DNA from: Saprospiraceae bacterium
GTDB taxonomy: Bacteria; Bacteroidota; Bacteroidia; Chitinophagales; Saprospiraceae
DNA: 64,000 nucleotides
Reading direction: 5' to 3'
NCBI GenBank assembly: GCA_016720635.1
Contig: JADKKF010000024.1
Coordinates: 186,001 to 250,000 of the forward strand
Shown one piece after another: positions 18,095 through 27,315 of the stretch; the first letter of the stretch is position 1, and every line of letters starts with the position of its first letter. The notes under the pieces are model-generated. The model did not search any database, was not told where the DNA came from, and was given only the letters and a program-made list of their open reading frames with translations. The position numbers were made by a program, and so were the translations under genes.

Positions 18095-19447
18095 TTAATA
18101 AATGTATGATGGGCGTTTACAAACCAGATAAATAGGCTTAGATATAGTTTTACTTTTCGTTAAAATGGAATGCTCCAAGAATGGAATCCAAATAATTTTT
18201 TGCTCACACTCGATGATAGGCCAATCTTCCTTGTAAAAATTATTGATTTTGTGATTGATAAAAACGTCGCTGATTTTTATGGTTGCGCCTCTGAGTCTTG
18301 CAGATTTCATTTTATCTCCTGGCTTAAAGGTTCTTATGACAGCTTGCTCTAAGAAGGTTTTTTCTATAGCAATAAAATCTAAAGAACTGTCCTTCGTATC
18401 TGGTTTTTCAATTGAAATAGTAAAATGAAAATAGTTGAATTCGAGATCATTGGATTGGATGGTGAAGGGCAATTCCTTAATAAAATCGTCCTTTTTTTTG
18501 ATCAAAATCTCACCTTTTAGAATCATCAAAGCGTGTGTGTGGCTGAGATAGATATTTTTAAACTTTGTAGTAAAAGATGATAATATTTCATCGAGTTGGG
18601 TCGTGTTGTAGCCTAGGGGTTCGATAATACTCCAGAGAATGCTTCGAGCCCAAGCAAACTCAGACAATTTCTTTGTATCGATTATAGCATAGCGATCGTT
18701 GAGTTTGGTATAAACGCAGTCGATGTTAATCGCCAACGTATCTTGGATGATTCGGTTGTGGTCAGCTGCGATTTTCAGGTGATTGGGGATGTTGGAGATA
18801 TAGTTCGGATTGATTTTTTGGAGCTCTGGGATGAGGTGATGCCGCACTTTATTGCGCAAATAATCATCGTCAAAATTGGACTTATCCACACGAAAATCTA
18901 CCTGCCATCGAGTCGCCAACTCAAGTATTTCAGCTTTGGAAAAAGCCAATAGAGGTCTAATATATCGGTCTCTGACGGCCTGAATCCCTAGAAGGTTCAT
19001 AAAATTGCCTCCACGAGCCCAATAGAGCAGCGATGTTTCAACTAAATCTTGTCCGTGGTGGCCCGTAGCTATGAATTGAACCCTACCCTCTTTTAGCAAA
19101 TCATCCCACCATTCATATCGAAGGGACCTAGCAATTTGCTGGATATTCTTCTTTTCTTTTTGTATAAAAAAATCTTTTGAGATAAGTGGAATTCCGTGTT
19201 TCATGCCGAAATTTTCAACACAAGCCTGATCCAAATTAGAATCATCTCCCCTTAAGTGAAAATTAGCGTGTATAAGAACGAGTGAAAATCCTAGTCGATG
19301 ACACAGGTCAGCCAAAACCAGTGAGTCCACTCCCCCACTGCATGCGATGCCCAGGGGCTTGTTTCGATCACAACCCAAATTTGTCAAAAAACCCTCGACG
19401 CCATTGAGAATTCTTTCTTCAAAATTCAAAATCTGGCTTGGTCTCAT
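18095..19447 (-). CDS. tilS: tRNA(Ile)-lysidine synthetase
   Basis: A 450-residue ATP-dependent enzyme that attaches lysine to C34 of tRNA-Ile(CAU), allowing it to read AUA. The PP-loop is IACSGGVDSLVLADL, with SGGVDS at 37-42. HANFHLRGDDSNLD and ATGHHGQDLVET are conserved TilS/TtcA segments, and the C-terminal part fits the TilS C-terminal domain. It follows mltG on the same strand with 15 bp between. The first ATG (19447) fits the family start. Confidence 0.94.
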   Translation of the reverse strand: MRPSQILNFEERILNGVEGFLTNLGCDRNKPLGIACSGGVDSLVLADLCHRLGFSLVLIHANFHLRGDDSNLDQACVENFGMKHGIPLISKDFFIQKEKKNIQQIARSLRYEWWDDLLKEGRVQFIATGHHGQDLVETSLLYWARGGNFMNLLGIQAVRDRYIRPLLAFSKAEILELATRWQVDFRVDKSNFDDDYLRNKVRHHLIPELQKINPNYISNIPNHLKIAADHNRIIQDTLAINIDCVYTKLNDRYAIIDTKKLSEFAWARSILWSIIEPLGYNTTQLDEILSSFTTKFKNIYLSHTHALMILKGEILIKKKDDFIKELPFTIQSNDLEFNYFHFTISIEKPDTKDSSLDFIAIEKTFLEQAVIRTFKPGDKMKSARLRGATIKISDVFINHKINNFYKEDWPIIECEQKIIWIPFLEHSILTKSKTISKPIYLVCKRPSYIY

Positions 19448-19462
19448 TTTTATATTTACTAA

Positions 19463-20500
19463 TTAGATGCCTCGGCTATCAAGCCATTGCCTATATTCGC
19501 TCGCGAATTTTAAATGCTCTGAATAACTCGTCGCGAATGAATGTGAACCCTCGGAATTGGGTTTTGCGCACATATACAGAAAATTATTGCGTTCCATCGA
19601 CAAGACAGCATCGATGCTAGAAATAGAAGGGATACAAATGGGTCCAGGGGGCAATCCAAGATTCATATACGTATTGTAAGGTGACGTCACGGTGAGATGC
19701 CCATGAAGGATCCTTCTCAGTGAAAAATCTCCCACAGCATAGACTACCGTCGGATCTGATTGTAATTTCATATCTCTTGTAAGACGATTAAAATAAAGCC
19801 CAGCGATGCGAGGTTTTTCGGGATTATAGGTGGTTTCCTTCTCTACGATGGATGCTAGGGTCATCACCTCATTCTTAGAAAGTCCCAGATTCTGGGCCTT
19901 TTCTACCCTATTTTTCGCTTCCCAAAATCGTTTTTCCTCGGCGAATAGTTTCTTGATGATCTCTATAGGTTTTGTGTTCCAATATACTTCATAGGTATTG
20001 GGGATGAACATACCGATCAATGCTTCTTTTTTACAATCGCAAAGGTCCAACGTCTGTTTAGAATTTAATATTTCCAAAAACTTCAATGAATCGGACTCGA
20101 AATTATCTCCGAGGTGTCCTGCCAGATTTTCAATTTTTCGCTCACTGTTCAACACAAATTTTACTGGAGTTTGGCGGCCACTTTTCAATAATTTTATCAA
20201 ATTGAAATTGCTCATTCCTTGGGTGATTTTGTATCGACCTGGCTTTACTGTCTTGTCGTTATAGCCCATTCGTCTTGCCATGGTTTTGAACGAAGAAAGA
20301 TTTTCTAAATAATCATTTTTTTCTAAGATGGAAAATACTTTGACAAGAGAAGATCCCGTAGGTATGAGCAAATACTCCGATTCGCTCTCGGATCTGGTGT
20401 TGGGCATGAGCAACTCATATGCAGTATAAAGGCCATAGAGAACTACACAAATGGCCACAAACAAAAGAATGTTCTTTAGACTGATGCTTTTTATTTTCAT
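19463..20500 (-). CDS. mltG: Endolytic murein transglycosylase MltG
   Basis: A 345-residue inner-membrane protein. One N-terminal membrane helix (about 11-29) is followed by a LysM-like segment and the YceG catalytic domain, with the catalytic glutamate in LASIVEKET (E220) and LQSDPTVVYA and YNTYMNLGLPPGPI as family signatures. It cleaves nascent glycan strands in the periplasm and sets their length. It lies between panB (21 bp upstream) and tilS (15 bp downstream), in one likely transcript. Confidence 0.94.
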   Translation of the reverse strand: MKIKSISLKNILLFVAICVVLYGLYTAYELLMPNTRSESESEYLLIPTGSSLVKVFSILEKNDYLENLSSFKTMARRMGYNDKTVKPGRYKITQGMSNFNLIKLLKSGRQTPVKFVLNSERKIENLAGHLGDNFESDSLKFLEILNSKQTLDLCDCKKEALIGMFIPNTYEVYWNTKPIEIIKKLFAEEKRFWEAKNRVEKAQNLGLSKNEVMTLASIVEKETTYNPEKPRIAGLYFNRLTRDMKLQSDPTVVYAVGDFSLRRILHGHLTVTSPYNTYMNLGLPPGPICIPSISSIDAVLSMERNNFLYMCAKPNSEGSHSFATSYSEHLKFASEYRQWLDSRGI

Positions 20501-20521
20501 AAAAAATTAAAAAAAAATATT

Positions 20522-21337
20522 TTAATATTGTTCAGTAGAATTTGGGAAATCGCCCGATTTTACATCTTGGATATAGTGTTGTACGTTGTCTTTTATCTCA
20601 TCAAATAGTTCCATATATCTTCTCAAAAACCTAGGTTTAAATTCTTTGGTGATGCCTAATAAATCGTGGGTAACCAGCACTTGTCCATCCGTACCACCAC
20701 CAGCGCCAATACCGATGGTCGGTATATGCAACGACTTGGACACCTCTTCGCCCAATGTAGCAGGGATTTTCTCCAAAACGATGGCAAAACACCCAATTTC
20801 TTGCAAAAATAACGCATCCGACTTCAATTTATTGGCCTCCATCTCTTCTTTTGCGCGCACGGAATAGGTTCCGAATTTATATATAGACTGCGGGGTCAAA
20901 CCCAAGTGTCCCATGACGGGAACTCCAGCAGAAAGTATCCTTTTGACAGCATCGCCGATTTCAGTTCCCCCTTCGAGTTTAACAGCGTGAGCCCCAGATT
21001 CTTTCATGATGCGGATGGCGGATTGAAGGGCTTTTTTGGAATTGCCTTGGTAGGTACCGAATGGTAAATCCACTACTACCAGCGCCTTTTGTACTCCTCG
21101 TACCACAGAGGATGCGTGGTATATCATTTGATCCAATGTTATGGGCAATGTAGTTTCATGTCCAGCCATCACATTACTGGCCGAATCACCAACCAATAAG
21201 ATCTCAATACCCGCCTCATCTAAAATCTTGGCAAATGAAAAATCATAGGCCGTGAGCATGGATATTTTTTTGCCGTCCATCTTCATTTCTTGCAAAATAT
21301 GCGTCGTAATTCTTTTGATTTCCTTTTGTACCGACAT
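20522..21337 (-). CDS. panB: 3-methyl-2-oxobutanoate hydroxymethyltransferase
   Basis: A 271-residue enzyme that makes ketopantoate from 2-oxoisovalerate and methylene-tetrahydrofolate, the first committed step of pantothenate and CoA synthesis. Family segments include MLTAYDFSFAKILDEAGIE, LLVGDSASNV, VVVDLPFGTYQ, AVKLEGG and PVMGHLGLTPQS. Length is normal. It is the first gene of a minus-strand run with mltG and tilS, and diverges from the cupin gene across 88 bp. Confidence 0.96.
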   Translation of the reverse strand: MSVQKEIKRITTHILQEMKMDGKKISMLTAYDFSFAKILDEAGIEILLVGDSASNVMAGHETTLPITLDQMIYHASSVVRGVQKALVVVDLPFGTYQGNSKKALQSAIRIMKESGAHAVKLEGGTEIGDAVKRILSAGVPVMGHLGLTPQSIYKFGTYSVRAKEEMEANKLKSDALFLQEIGCFAIVLEKIPATLGEEVSKSLHIPTIGIGAGGGTDGQVLVTHDLLGITKEFKPRFLRRYMELFDEIKDNVQHYIQDVKSGDFPNSTEQY

Positions 21338-21356
21338 TATTATTATTTTTGTAGCC

Positions 21357-21364
21357 CAAACTTA
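21357..21364 (-). promoter_or_regulatory. Candidate -7 element for panB-mltG-tilS
   Basis: Minus strand reads TAAGTTTG, matching TAnnTTTG, 19 bp upstream of the panB start. No clear TTTG lies 19-21 nt further upstream, so this is only a half-site. Confidence 0.35.
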
Positions 21365-21425
21365 CAGGTATTATGAATATAAATGGTAAATATTAATTTG
21401 AAATTTTATAAAAAAAGATAAATAG

Positions 21426-21935
21426 ATGGCCTCGAAAAAAGCTCTTGACAAAGAAAGTATATTTTCTAAAATGATAAAATTGATGAAAGAAAATGGCTTT
21501 AAAATCGATTCAATGGACAAAAACAGGCCTTGGGGGGGATTTTTAGTTATAGACGAATCTCAAGCCAAGGACTTTGCACAACATTTTTTTCCTGAAGAAA
21601 ATTTTGAAGAAATAAAATTGACTCAGAAATTAAGCCCTAAAATATTGATGGTTGCGCCCTTGAAAAGACTAAGCTGGCAGTACCACCATAGAAGGGCAGA
21701 GATTTGGAAATGCATCAAAAATGACGTAAATGTCTGCATCAGCGATGATGATCATGAGGGAGAAATAATCTCTCTAACAAAGGGCCAGAAAATAAAATTG
21801 CGTCAAGGCCAGAGACATCGACTCATAGGCAAAGATACCTGGGGCGTAATCGCCGAAATATGGCAACACACTGATCCAAATAATCCTTCGGACGAAGAGG
21901 ATATCGTGCGGGTTCAGGATGATTTTGGAAGATAA
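21426..21935 (+). CDS. Cupin protein, type II phosphomannose isomerase-like
   Basis: A 169-residue cytoplasmic protein. It contains NRPWGGFLVIDES, LKRLSWQYHHRRAEIWKCI with the paired histidines, LRQGQRHRLIG and AEIWQHTDPNNPSDEEDIVR. These are the metal-binding cupin strands of the type II phosphomannose isomerase domain, as in the C-terminal part of ManC-type bifunctional enzymes. Here it stands alone, without the nucleotidyltransferase half. The substrate cannot be told from sequence; a sugar phosphate is a reasonable guess. It converges with the M36 peptidase gene and shares a terminator with it. Confidence 0.75.
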   Translation: MASKKALDKESIFSKMIKLMKENGFKIDSMDKNRPWGGFLVIDESQAKDFAQHFFPEENFEEIKLTQKLSPKILMVAPLKRLSWQYHHRRAEIWKCIKNDVNVCISDDDHEGEIISLTKGQKIKLRQGQRHRLIGKDTWGVIAEIWQHTDPNNPSDEEDIVRVQDDFGR

Positions 21936-21940
21936 AAAAA

Positions 21941-21968
21941 AAGGGTCCAATCATTCGATTGGACCCTT
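21941..21968 (-). terminator. Hairpin terminator between convergent genes
   Basis: A perfect 12-bp stem, AAGGGTCCAATC with GATTGGACCCTT, has a 4-nt loop. On the minus strand it is followed by a run of T, so it suits the M36 gene ending at 21987. It lies 6 nt after the cupin stop and may also stop plus-strand transcription. Confidence 0.85.
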
Positions 21969-21986
21969 ACCTAATTATGTTAAACT

Positions 21987-24900
21987 TTAATGTTTAATCC
22001 ATTTTATCGTCTTTTCTCCTTTTTTAGACTTCAATCTCACCAAGTACATGCCCTCTGGAATGTCTGTAGTTGAAATTTCGTGCGTAGAAGACAATCCTTG
22101 CTTGACCAATTTTTGGTTGATGACTTTTTGTCCTTGAATATTAAAGATGGAAACTTCATAATCCTCCGATACATCAACGCTTTGTATGAACACACTGAGT
22201 AAATCTTTTCCTGGATTAGGGTAAACCGCAGCATCAAAAGCAGCATTATTTTGGTCCTTTGATTTTAATGAAATCTCCGATTCGATATAAGTACCTTTGG
22301 ATGGAAGTTCTGAACAAACCATTTCACCTCCTGTGACAGATACACAGGCACGTGTTTGGTAGTATTTTGCATCAACCAATTCGATATTATCAATGGCCCA
22401 GAATTGGGAGTTCGTGCCTGACGTATCATTGGTAGCAAATGAAAATCTAAATCTCAAAGATTTATTTTTAAAATCAGCCAAATCTACGTGTACCTCCTTG
22501 TATGCAGTCCCACTATTACCCCAATAAGCTTTTAAATTGGGAATTACAAAGGTAGAATAAGATATTTTTCCTCTGTATCCATTTCGTGTTATCCTTGATC
22601 CAAGATCACTCCAAGAAACGCCATTATCATCAGAATATTCAATGATACCTCCATCGGCTCCGTTTTCTGTATTTATTTTATAAAAAAACCTCAATTCAGG
22701 ATTATCGCCTTGGATTAAGATGGGATCGAACAATTGCATATTTTGTAAACTAGAAGTTGGAAAACTGTTCACTCTGTATTTTAATGAACCCTTATATGTA
22801 TCATTAACAGAAACATACCATTGGTTAGAACCTTCTTCTATAACAAAATCAAAATTTTCTTGGCTGCTTTCGGCATCGTCGAAGAAATAATTGTCAGAGA
22901 AAATGTCTGGGCTTGATTTTAGGACATATTTGTATCTCAATGTGTCACCAAATGCCATACTATTGATATTGAAACTCATCAAATTACCCGTAATAGTAGG
23001 CGTTTGACTAGCGGATCCTGCCACATAAGTACAACCGTTGGGGATGATGTCAGACACCACCAGATTGTTAAGGGTTTCATTTTTATGATTTACAACCGTC
23101 AAATTTACCGTGATATTTTCTCCTGGCTTGATGAATTCCGTTGCTTTTTTGATTATTTTCAATTGTGGAATACAAGTAGGTAAAACTTCGAAAGATTCTA
23201 ATGCGTCATTTCGTTGATTATTTGATCCTTGATTGGCCAAATATCCGAGTCCTCTTTTTGCAAATGCCTCCCACAATAAACACTTGTTTTCACCGCCATA
23301 CAGGACTTCATCAGCTTTTAGGATTGCGTTTCGACCATCCACAAATCCTGGGCTGCAGGGTTGTAATTTCATACCTTCCATTACCAATTTGATGGCCTTG
23401 TTATTTCCAGCATTTCCATTGATCAAATCTGGATTAAAGCCATATTTTTCAACCATTTTCCAATAAACTTCCCAAAGCATAGCCGCCCAAGTAGCTCCTA
23501 AAGGATGCGGCCCCGAAACGCCAATGATGCTTTCGTAAGTTTCAGGATTGTCATTCATATCTGTGGTATATGGATAACTTCTAATTCCTCTACCTGTAAT
23601 AGGTTGATTGTCGGCGTAGGTACCAATACCTCTTATTTTTTCTTTTGTGTCTGTGGATTTAGCAGTGGTGACCAAGGTAAAGAAATCACTCCAACCTTCA
23701 CCCATTTGCTCGTCATTACCCAAGCATCCTGCTAGTGATGGGCCTCCTGTTAATCTATTGGATATTCCGTGGCCATATTCGTGGGCGATGATACCGTTAT
23801 CGATGGTTCCGTCCAAAAATGCGGGTCCTGAAACGTTGGGAGTTACAAATGAGATAGAGACATCTTCTCCCCTAGTGATTTTTTCTCTAATCGCAGTACA
23901 CTTGCTTTTTTCTAACATGACAACAGGAATATTAACAGTGGCTGTGGGTGTAGTTCCTCCCATACTCACCAAAGCCTCCTCAAAATTGCATATAATCAAA
24001 CCGATGGCACCTGCGTTCTGAGCAAAAATTGCCTTTTCTTTGAAAAAACAAGATCCTCTATCGATCAATGCCACGTTGCCACTTACAGCAAGGGAATTCT
24101 CTATGGCAGCGCATCCCAAAGTCGGTTTGCTTGATATATCAAATGCTGGAACAACCTTTCCTGTGATTGGCGTAGTAGAAATCGTCGGGCTAAAAGTCGA
24201 TGTAGATGAAGCATAAACCCCACTGATAGAAGCTGGTGTTAATACTGTCAAGTAAGAATTGGCCGTTCTATCCCATAGAAACATTCTCATCCTTCCATTC
24301 CCTCCATCTTCTGGTGTCGAAAAATCAGCATTATTTCTACTGGTTTTTATATTGGAATCAAACTGCCCTAGCGCATTTACTTCATCATCTCCTAGACCAC
24401 CTTTTCCATAATTATTTGTTTGAAAACTTCCTGCTGCCTCCGTCAATCCATTTGCATATGCAATATCGTGCATCATATTGACCATATAAAATAATTGGAT
24501 GATTGCCGTTTGAGAATTAGACGTCGGCTCCAATGAAGGGTCGAATGCTTGATCAAATGAAAGAGCGGCGCCGCCCGATGGCTCGTCGTTGGCTGACACA
24601 TAGTTCGCATCTGCATCGTGAAATGCGTGGACATTATTTCCTCTTGTGATCTGAAATTCTGCTCCATCCTGGCCATTAATATCGTGCCATCCATATGGCG
24701 AAGCCAAAGTAGAGGCTGGTCCATTTTGAAAACTCCTGCTTCCGAAACTAGGTGCTTCTAAGGGAAGTCCCCAAACATTGTATCTACTCTCACCTGCTAA
24801 AACTGTACCAAACCCTTCTCTGCTTTCTGCCTCAGGTGTCGCCATAGTATGGGAAGATGTTTGATCGGCCTCATGGCTATGACCATCAAAACTGCAATGT

Positions 24901-25529
24901 GTCGTATAGGATCCTTTATTTAATAATTTTCCTGTTTGAGCATCGATAAGCATATTCCAATAATCGGTGCCATTTACAGCGTCCAATTCAACCTGCCACG
25001 CCAATACCAATTGGTCATTTTCATTGGCCACATATACTTTTTTGACAAAAATATCCGAATGGGCTAAGTCGCTTTTATCGAAAATAAATTTATTATTTTT
25101 TCTATTTATTCCTTTCTGAATTGGCAATTTATATTGCTCTACACCTGCACTTTTAGCTGTTTGAATTATGGCTTCTATAGGCTCAATAATGTCTCCAGAA
25201 AGGGGTTGAACTTTCTGCTGTAGATTTCCAAAAAACCTAGACGGTGCAGCATAAATCTGTCCAAATTTATCTTTATAAAATGTGTTGACGGCGTTATATA
25301 TAGGGATACCACCATAACATTGTTGTAAGTATAAATAAGTATTACCTTCATCCGTTGTATATTCATCACTAACTTTTAGATCTTTAAGGTCATCCAAGGT
25401 TAGTTGAAAGCTTTGAAGATTTTTTTCTAAGTGTGCTTTGGCTAGGTTGACGGCCGAGTTTTCCTGGGCTGACAAACTAAAGCAACTCATAATTGTTAGA
25501 GCTAGGATCGTTGTTATAAAAAATTTCAT
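21987..25529 (-). CDS. Secreted M36 (fungalysin-type) metallopeptidase with T9SS sorting domain
   Basis: An 1180-residue secreted zinc protease. Order: signal peptide (MKFFITTILALTIMSCFSLSAQ); FTP-type propeptide (about 25-210); a fungalysin domain with zinc motif HEYGHGISN near residue 583; a PA domain (VALIDRGSCFFKEKA) inserted just before the zinc motif; a DUF11-type domain (about 785-880, NLVVSDIIPNGCTYVAG); a jelly-roll-like stretch (about 890-1060, EYSDDNGVSWSDLG and FWAIDNIELVDA); and a type A T9SS sorting domain (VYPNPGKDLLSVFI to WIKH). It probably digests external protein at the cell surface. No frameshift is seen. Confidence 0.9.
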   Translation of the reverse strand: MKFFITTILALTIMSCFSLSAQENSAVNLAKAHLEKNLQSFQLTLDDLKDLKVSDEYTTDEGNTYLYLQQCYGGIPIYNAVNTFYKDKFGQIYAAPSRFFGNLQQKVQPLSGDIIEPIEAIIQTAKSAGVEQYKLPIQKGINRKNNKFIFDKSDLAHSDIFVKKVYVANENDQLVLAWQVELDAVNGTDYWNMLIDAQTGKLLNKGSYTTHCSFDGHSHEADQTSSHTMATPEAESREGFGTVLAGESRYNVWGLPLEAPSFGSRSFQNGPASTLASPYGWHDINGQDGAEFQITRGNNVHAFHDADANYVSANDEPSGGAALSFDQAFDPSLEPTSNSQTAIIQLFYMVNMMHDIAYANGLTEAAGSFQTNNYGKGGLGDDEVNALGQFDSNIKTSRNNADFSTPEDGGNGRMRMFLWDRTANSYLTVLTPASISGVYASSTSTFSPTISTTPITGKVVPAFDISSKPTLGCAAIENSLAVSGNVALIDRGSCFFKEKAIFAQNAGAIGLIICNFEEALVSMGGTTPTATVNIPVVMLEKSKCTAIREKITRGEDVSISFVTPNVSGPAFLDGTIDNGIIAHEYGHGISNRLTGGPSLAGCLGNDEQMGEGWSDFFTLVTTAKSTDTKEKIRGIGTYADNQPITGRGIRSYPYTTDMNDNPETYESIIGVSGPHPLGATWAAMLWEVYWKMVEKYGFNPDLINGNAGNNKAIKLVMEGMKLQPCSPGFVDGRNAILKADEVLYGGENKCLLWEAFAKRGLGYLANQGSNNQRNDALESFEVLPTCIPQLKIIKKATEFIKPGENITVNLTVVNHKNETLNNLVVSDIIPNGCTYVAGSASQTPTITGNLMSFNINSMAFGDTLRYKYVLKSSPDIFSDNYFFDDAESSQENFDFVIEEGSNQWYVSVNDTYKGSLKYRVNSFPTSSLQNMQLFDPILIQGDNPELRFFYKINTENGADGGIIEYSDDNGVSWSDLGSRITRNGYRGKISYSTFVIPNLKAYWGNSGTAYKEVHVDLADFKNKSLRFRFSFATNDTSGTNSQFWAIDNIELVDAKYYQTRACVSVTGGEMVCSELPSKGTYIESEISLKSKDQNNAAFDAAVYPNPGKDLLSVFIQSVDVSEDYEVSIFNIQGQKVINQKLVKQGLSSTHEISTTDIPEGMYLVRLKSKKGEKTIKWIKH

Positions 25530-25563
25530 AAATTAAAATTTATTGTTTTTTTTTAATGAATGA

Positions 25564-25571
25564 CAAATATA
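25564..25571 (-). promoter_or_regulatory. Candidate -7 element for the M36 peptidase
   Basis: Minus strand reads TATATTTG, a clean TAnnTTTG match, 34 bp upstream of the start. No TTTG at the expected distance is visible, because the upstream DNA is nearly all A and T. Confidence 0.4.
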
Positions 25572-25614
25572 AACAGCTATTTATAATTAAATTAAAAATA
25601 TTTTAATAAATATC

Positions 25615-26364
25615 ATGATTTCACAAAACACTGATATCATTTATGGTAAAAATCCAATATTGGAGGCCATAGAAAACGGAATATTGCTAGATAAAATACT
25701 CATACAAAATGATATGAGGGGTGAAACTGAAAAAGAAATACGCCATTTGGCAAAGAAAAATGGAATAAACCTGACTTATGTCCCTAAGGAAAAACTTTCA
25801 AAAATAGCACCAAGTGCTCACCAGGGTTTGGTTGCATATATTTCCAAAATAGTCTATGCAAATCTTCAAAATATTCTTGAAAATTCTAAAGCTGAAGGAA
25901 AAATTCCAACTTTGGTAATTCTTGATGGCATCACGGATGTTCGAAATATGGGAGCCATCGCGAGATCAGCAGAGATTTTCAACATTGACGCTTTGATAGT
26001 GTTAGAGAAAAACTCTGCGCAAATCAATGAAGAAGCCATAAAAGCCAGTGCTGGAGCTTTGCTTTCCATACCTGTGTGTAGAGAAAAATCCTTGGCAGTA
26101 TTGCTAGAAACACTCATAAATGAAGGATTTCAGGTTTGGGCTGCGGATTTGAACACCGAGAAAAAATTGGGCGATATTCCTACCAACGAACCCATCGCAA
26201 TAGTACTTGGAGCAGAGGGCAGTGGTATCAGCAAGGTCACAAAAGATTATGCGGATGGTATATTTTCCATAGACCAAGGAGGAAAAATTCAATCATTGAA
26301 TGTTTCTGTCGCCGCGGGTATTATTTTTCATCATATATTTGCACAAAAATTTAATATTAAATAA
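25615..26364 (+). CDS. rlmB: TrmH/SpoU-family RNA 2'-O-methyltransferase, RlmB-like
   Basis: A 249-residue SPOUT methyltransferase. An N-terminal substrate-binding domain (IIYGKNPILEAIENG, APSAHQGLVAY) precedes the catalytic domain with ILDGITDVRNMGAIARSAE (motif 1), IVLGAEGSGIS (motif 2) and SLNVSVAAGIIF (motif 3). This layout fits RlmB, which methylates G2251 of 23S rRNA. The exact target cannot be proved from sequence. It diverges from the M36 gene and is followed 9 bp later by the TraB/GumN lipoprotein. Confidence 0.88.
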   Translation: MISQNTDIIYGKNPILEAIENGILLDKILIQNDMRGETEKEIRHLAKKNGINLTYVPKEKLSKIAPSAHQGLVAYISKIVYANLQNILENSKAEGKIPTLVILDGITDVRNMGAIARSAEIFNIDALIVLEKNSAQINEEAIKASAGALLSIPVCREKSLAVLLETLINEGFQVWAADLNTEKKLGDIPTNEPIAIVLGAEGSGISKVTKDYADGIFSIDQGGKIQSLNVSVAAGIIFHHIFAQKFNIK

Positions 26365-26373
26365 AAATATACT

Positions 26374-27315
26374 ATGTATATAAAACATTATAAAGGTTTT
26401 ATAGCCTTCTTTTATCTTGCTTTAAGTGCCTTCACTATTGGTTGCAAATCAAGTCAAAAAGCTGCCACTGCCGATATACCAGCGTCTTTAAATCAAAAAG
26501 CATTGCTTTGGGCCGTTTCGGGCAAAGACCTAAAAGACACTTCCTATATTTTTGGAACGATACATTTAATTCCTTCAAAAGATTTCTTTTATCCAAAGGG
26601 CACAGAACGCTCGATGGAAGTAAGTGAAAAATTAATTTTTGAAATCGACGTTGCCGAGGCTACAGATCCCAACAAAATGATGGGTTTGATGGAAAAACTG
26701 GTCATGAAAGACGACAAAACACTAAAAGATCTGATGTCAGCAAAAGAATATGCCATGGTAGAAGATCATTTTAATAAAAACAATATCCCTTTGATGTTTT
26801 TTGATCGATTGAAGCCAATGATAACAAGTACTTTGATTTCTCAAGAGCTGAATCCATTGACGAACAACGGCAATATGACTTCTTACGAAATCGAATTCAA
26901 CAAAATAGCTGAAAATGCAAAAAAGCAAACTTTGGGCCTAGAAACTCTCGACTTCCAAATATCTATTTTTGACAAAATACCTTACAAAAAACAAGCTAAA
27001 TTATTGGTCGATGCCATAAAAGCAATTCGCGCAGGTGGAGAGTCTTCTGATGAATTTTCTGTCATGTTGGATCTCTATAAAAAACAAGATTTACCCGCCT
27101 TGGGTCAATTCATCGAAAAATCTTCATTGACTGAAGGTAAGGAAATGAGCGATATACTTCTTCTTGATCGCAACAAGGCTTGGATTCCAAAGATCATCAA
27201 TCTAGCTTCCTCTTCAAGGTGCTTTTTTGCTGTTGGTGCGGGACATCTTCCTGGACCCAATGGGATCTTGATGATGCTCAAATCACAAGGGTATCAAGTT
27301 AATCCCGTTCTTTAG
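26374..27315 (+). CDS. TraB/GumN family lipoprotein
   Basis: A 313-residue exported protein. The N-terminus ends in the lipobox-like FTIGC (Cys about residue 24). The mature part has the TraB/GumN pattern: SYIFGTIHLIPSKDF near the start, TLGLETLDFQISIFD in the middle, and FFAVGAGHLPGPNGILMMLKSQGYQV at the end. The GTIH and GAGHL motifs are conserved, and the fold is related to Tiki-type metalloproteases, but the bacterial role is unclear. Its last 17 bp overlap the 3' end of the minus-strand permease. Confidence 0.85.
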   Translation: MYIKHYKGFIAFFYLALSAFTIGCKSSQKAATADIPASLNQKALLWAVSGKDLKDTSYIFGTIHLIPSKDFFYPKGTERSMEVSEKLIFEIDVAEATDPNKMMGLMEKLVMKDDKTLKDLMSAKEYAMVEDHFNKNNIPLMFFDRLKPMITSTLISQELNPLTNNGNMTSYEIEFNKIAENAKKQTLGLETLDFQISIFDKIPYKKQAKLLVDAIKAIRAGGESSDEFSVMLDLYKKQDLPALGQFIEKSSLTEGKEMSDILLLDRNKAWIPKIINLASSSRCFFAVGAGHLPGPNGILMMLKSQGYQVNPVL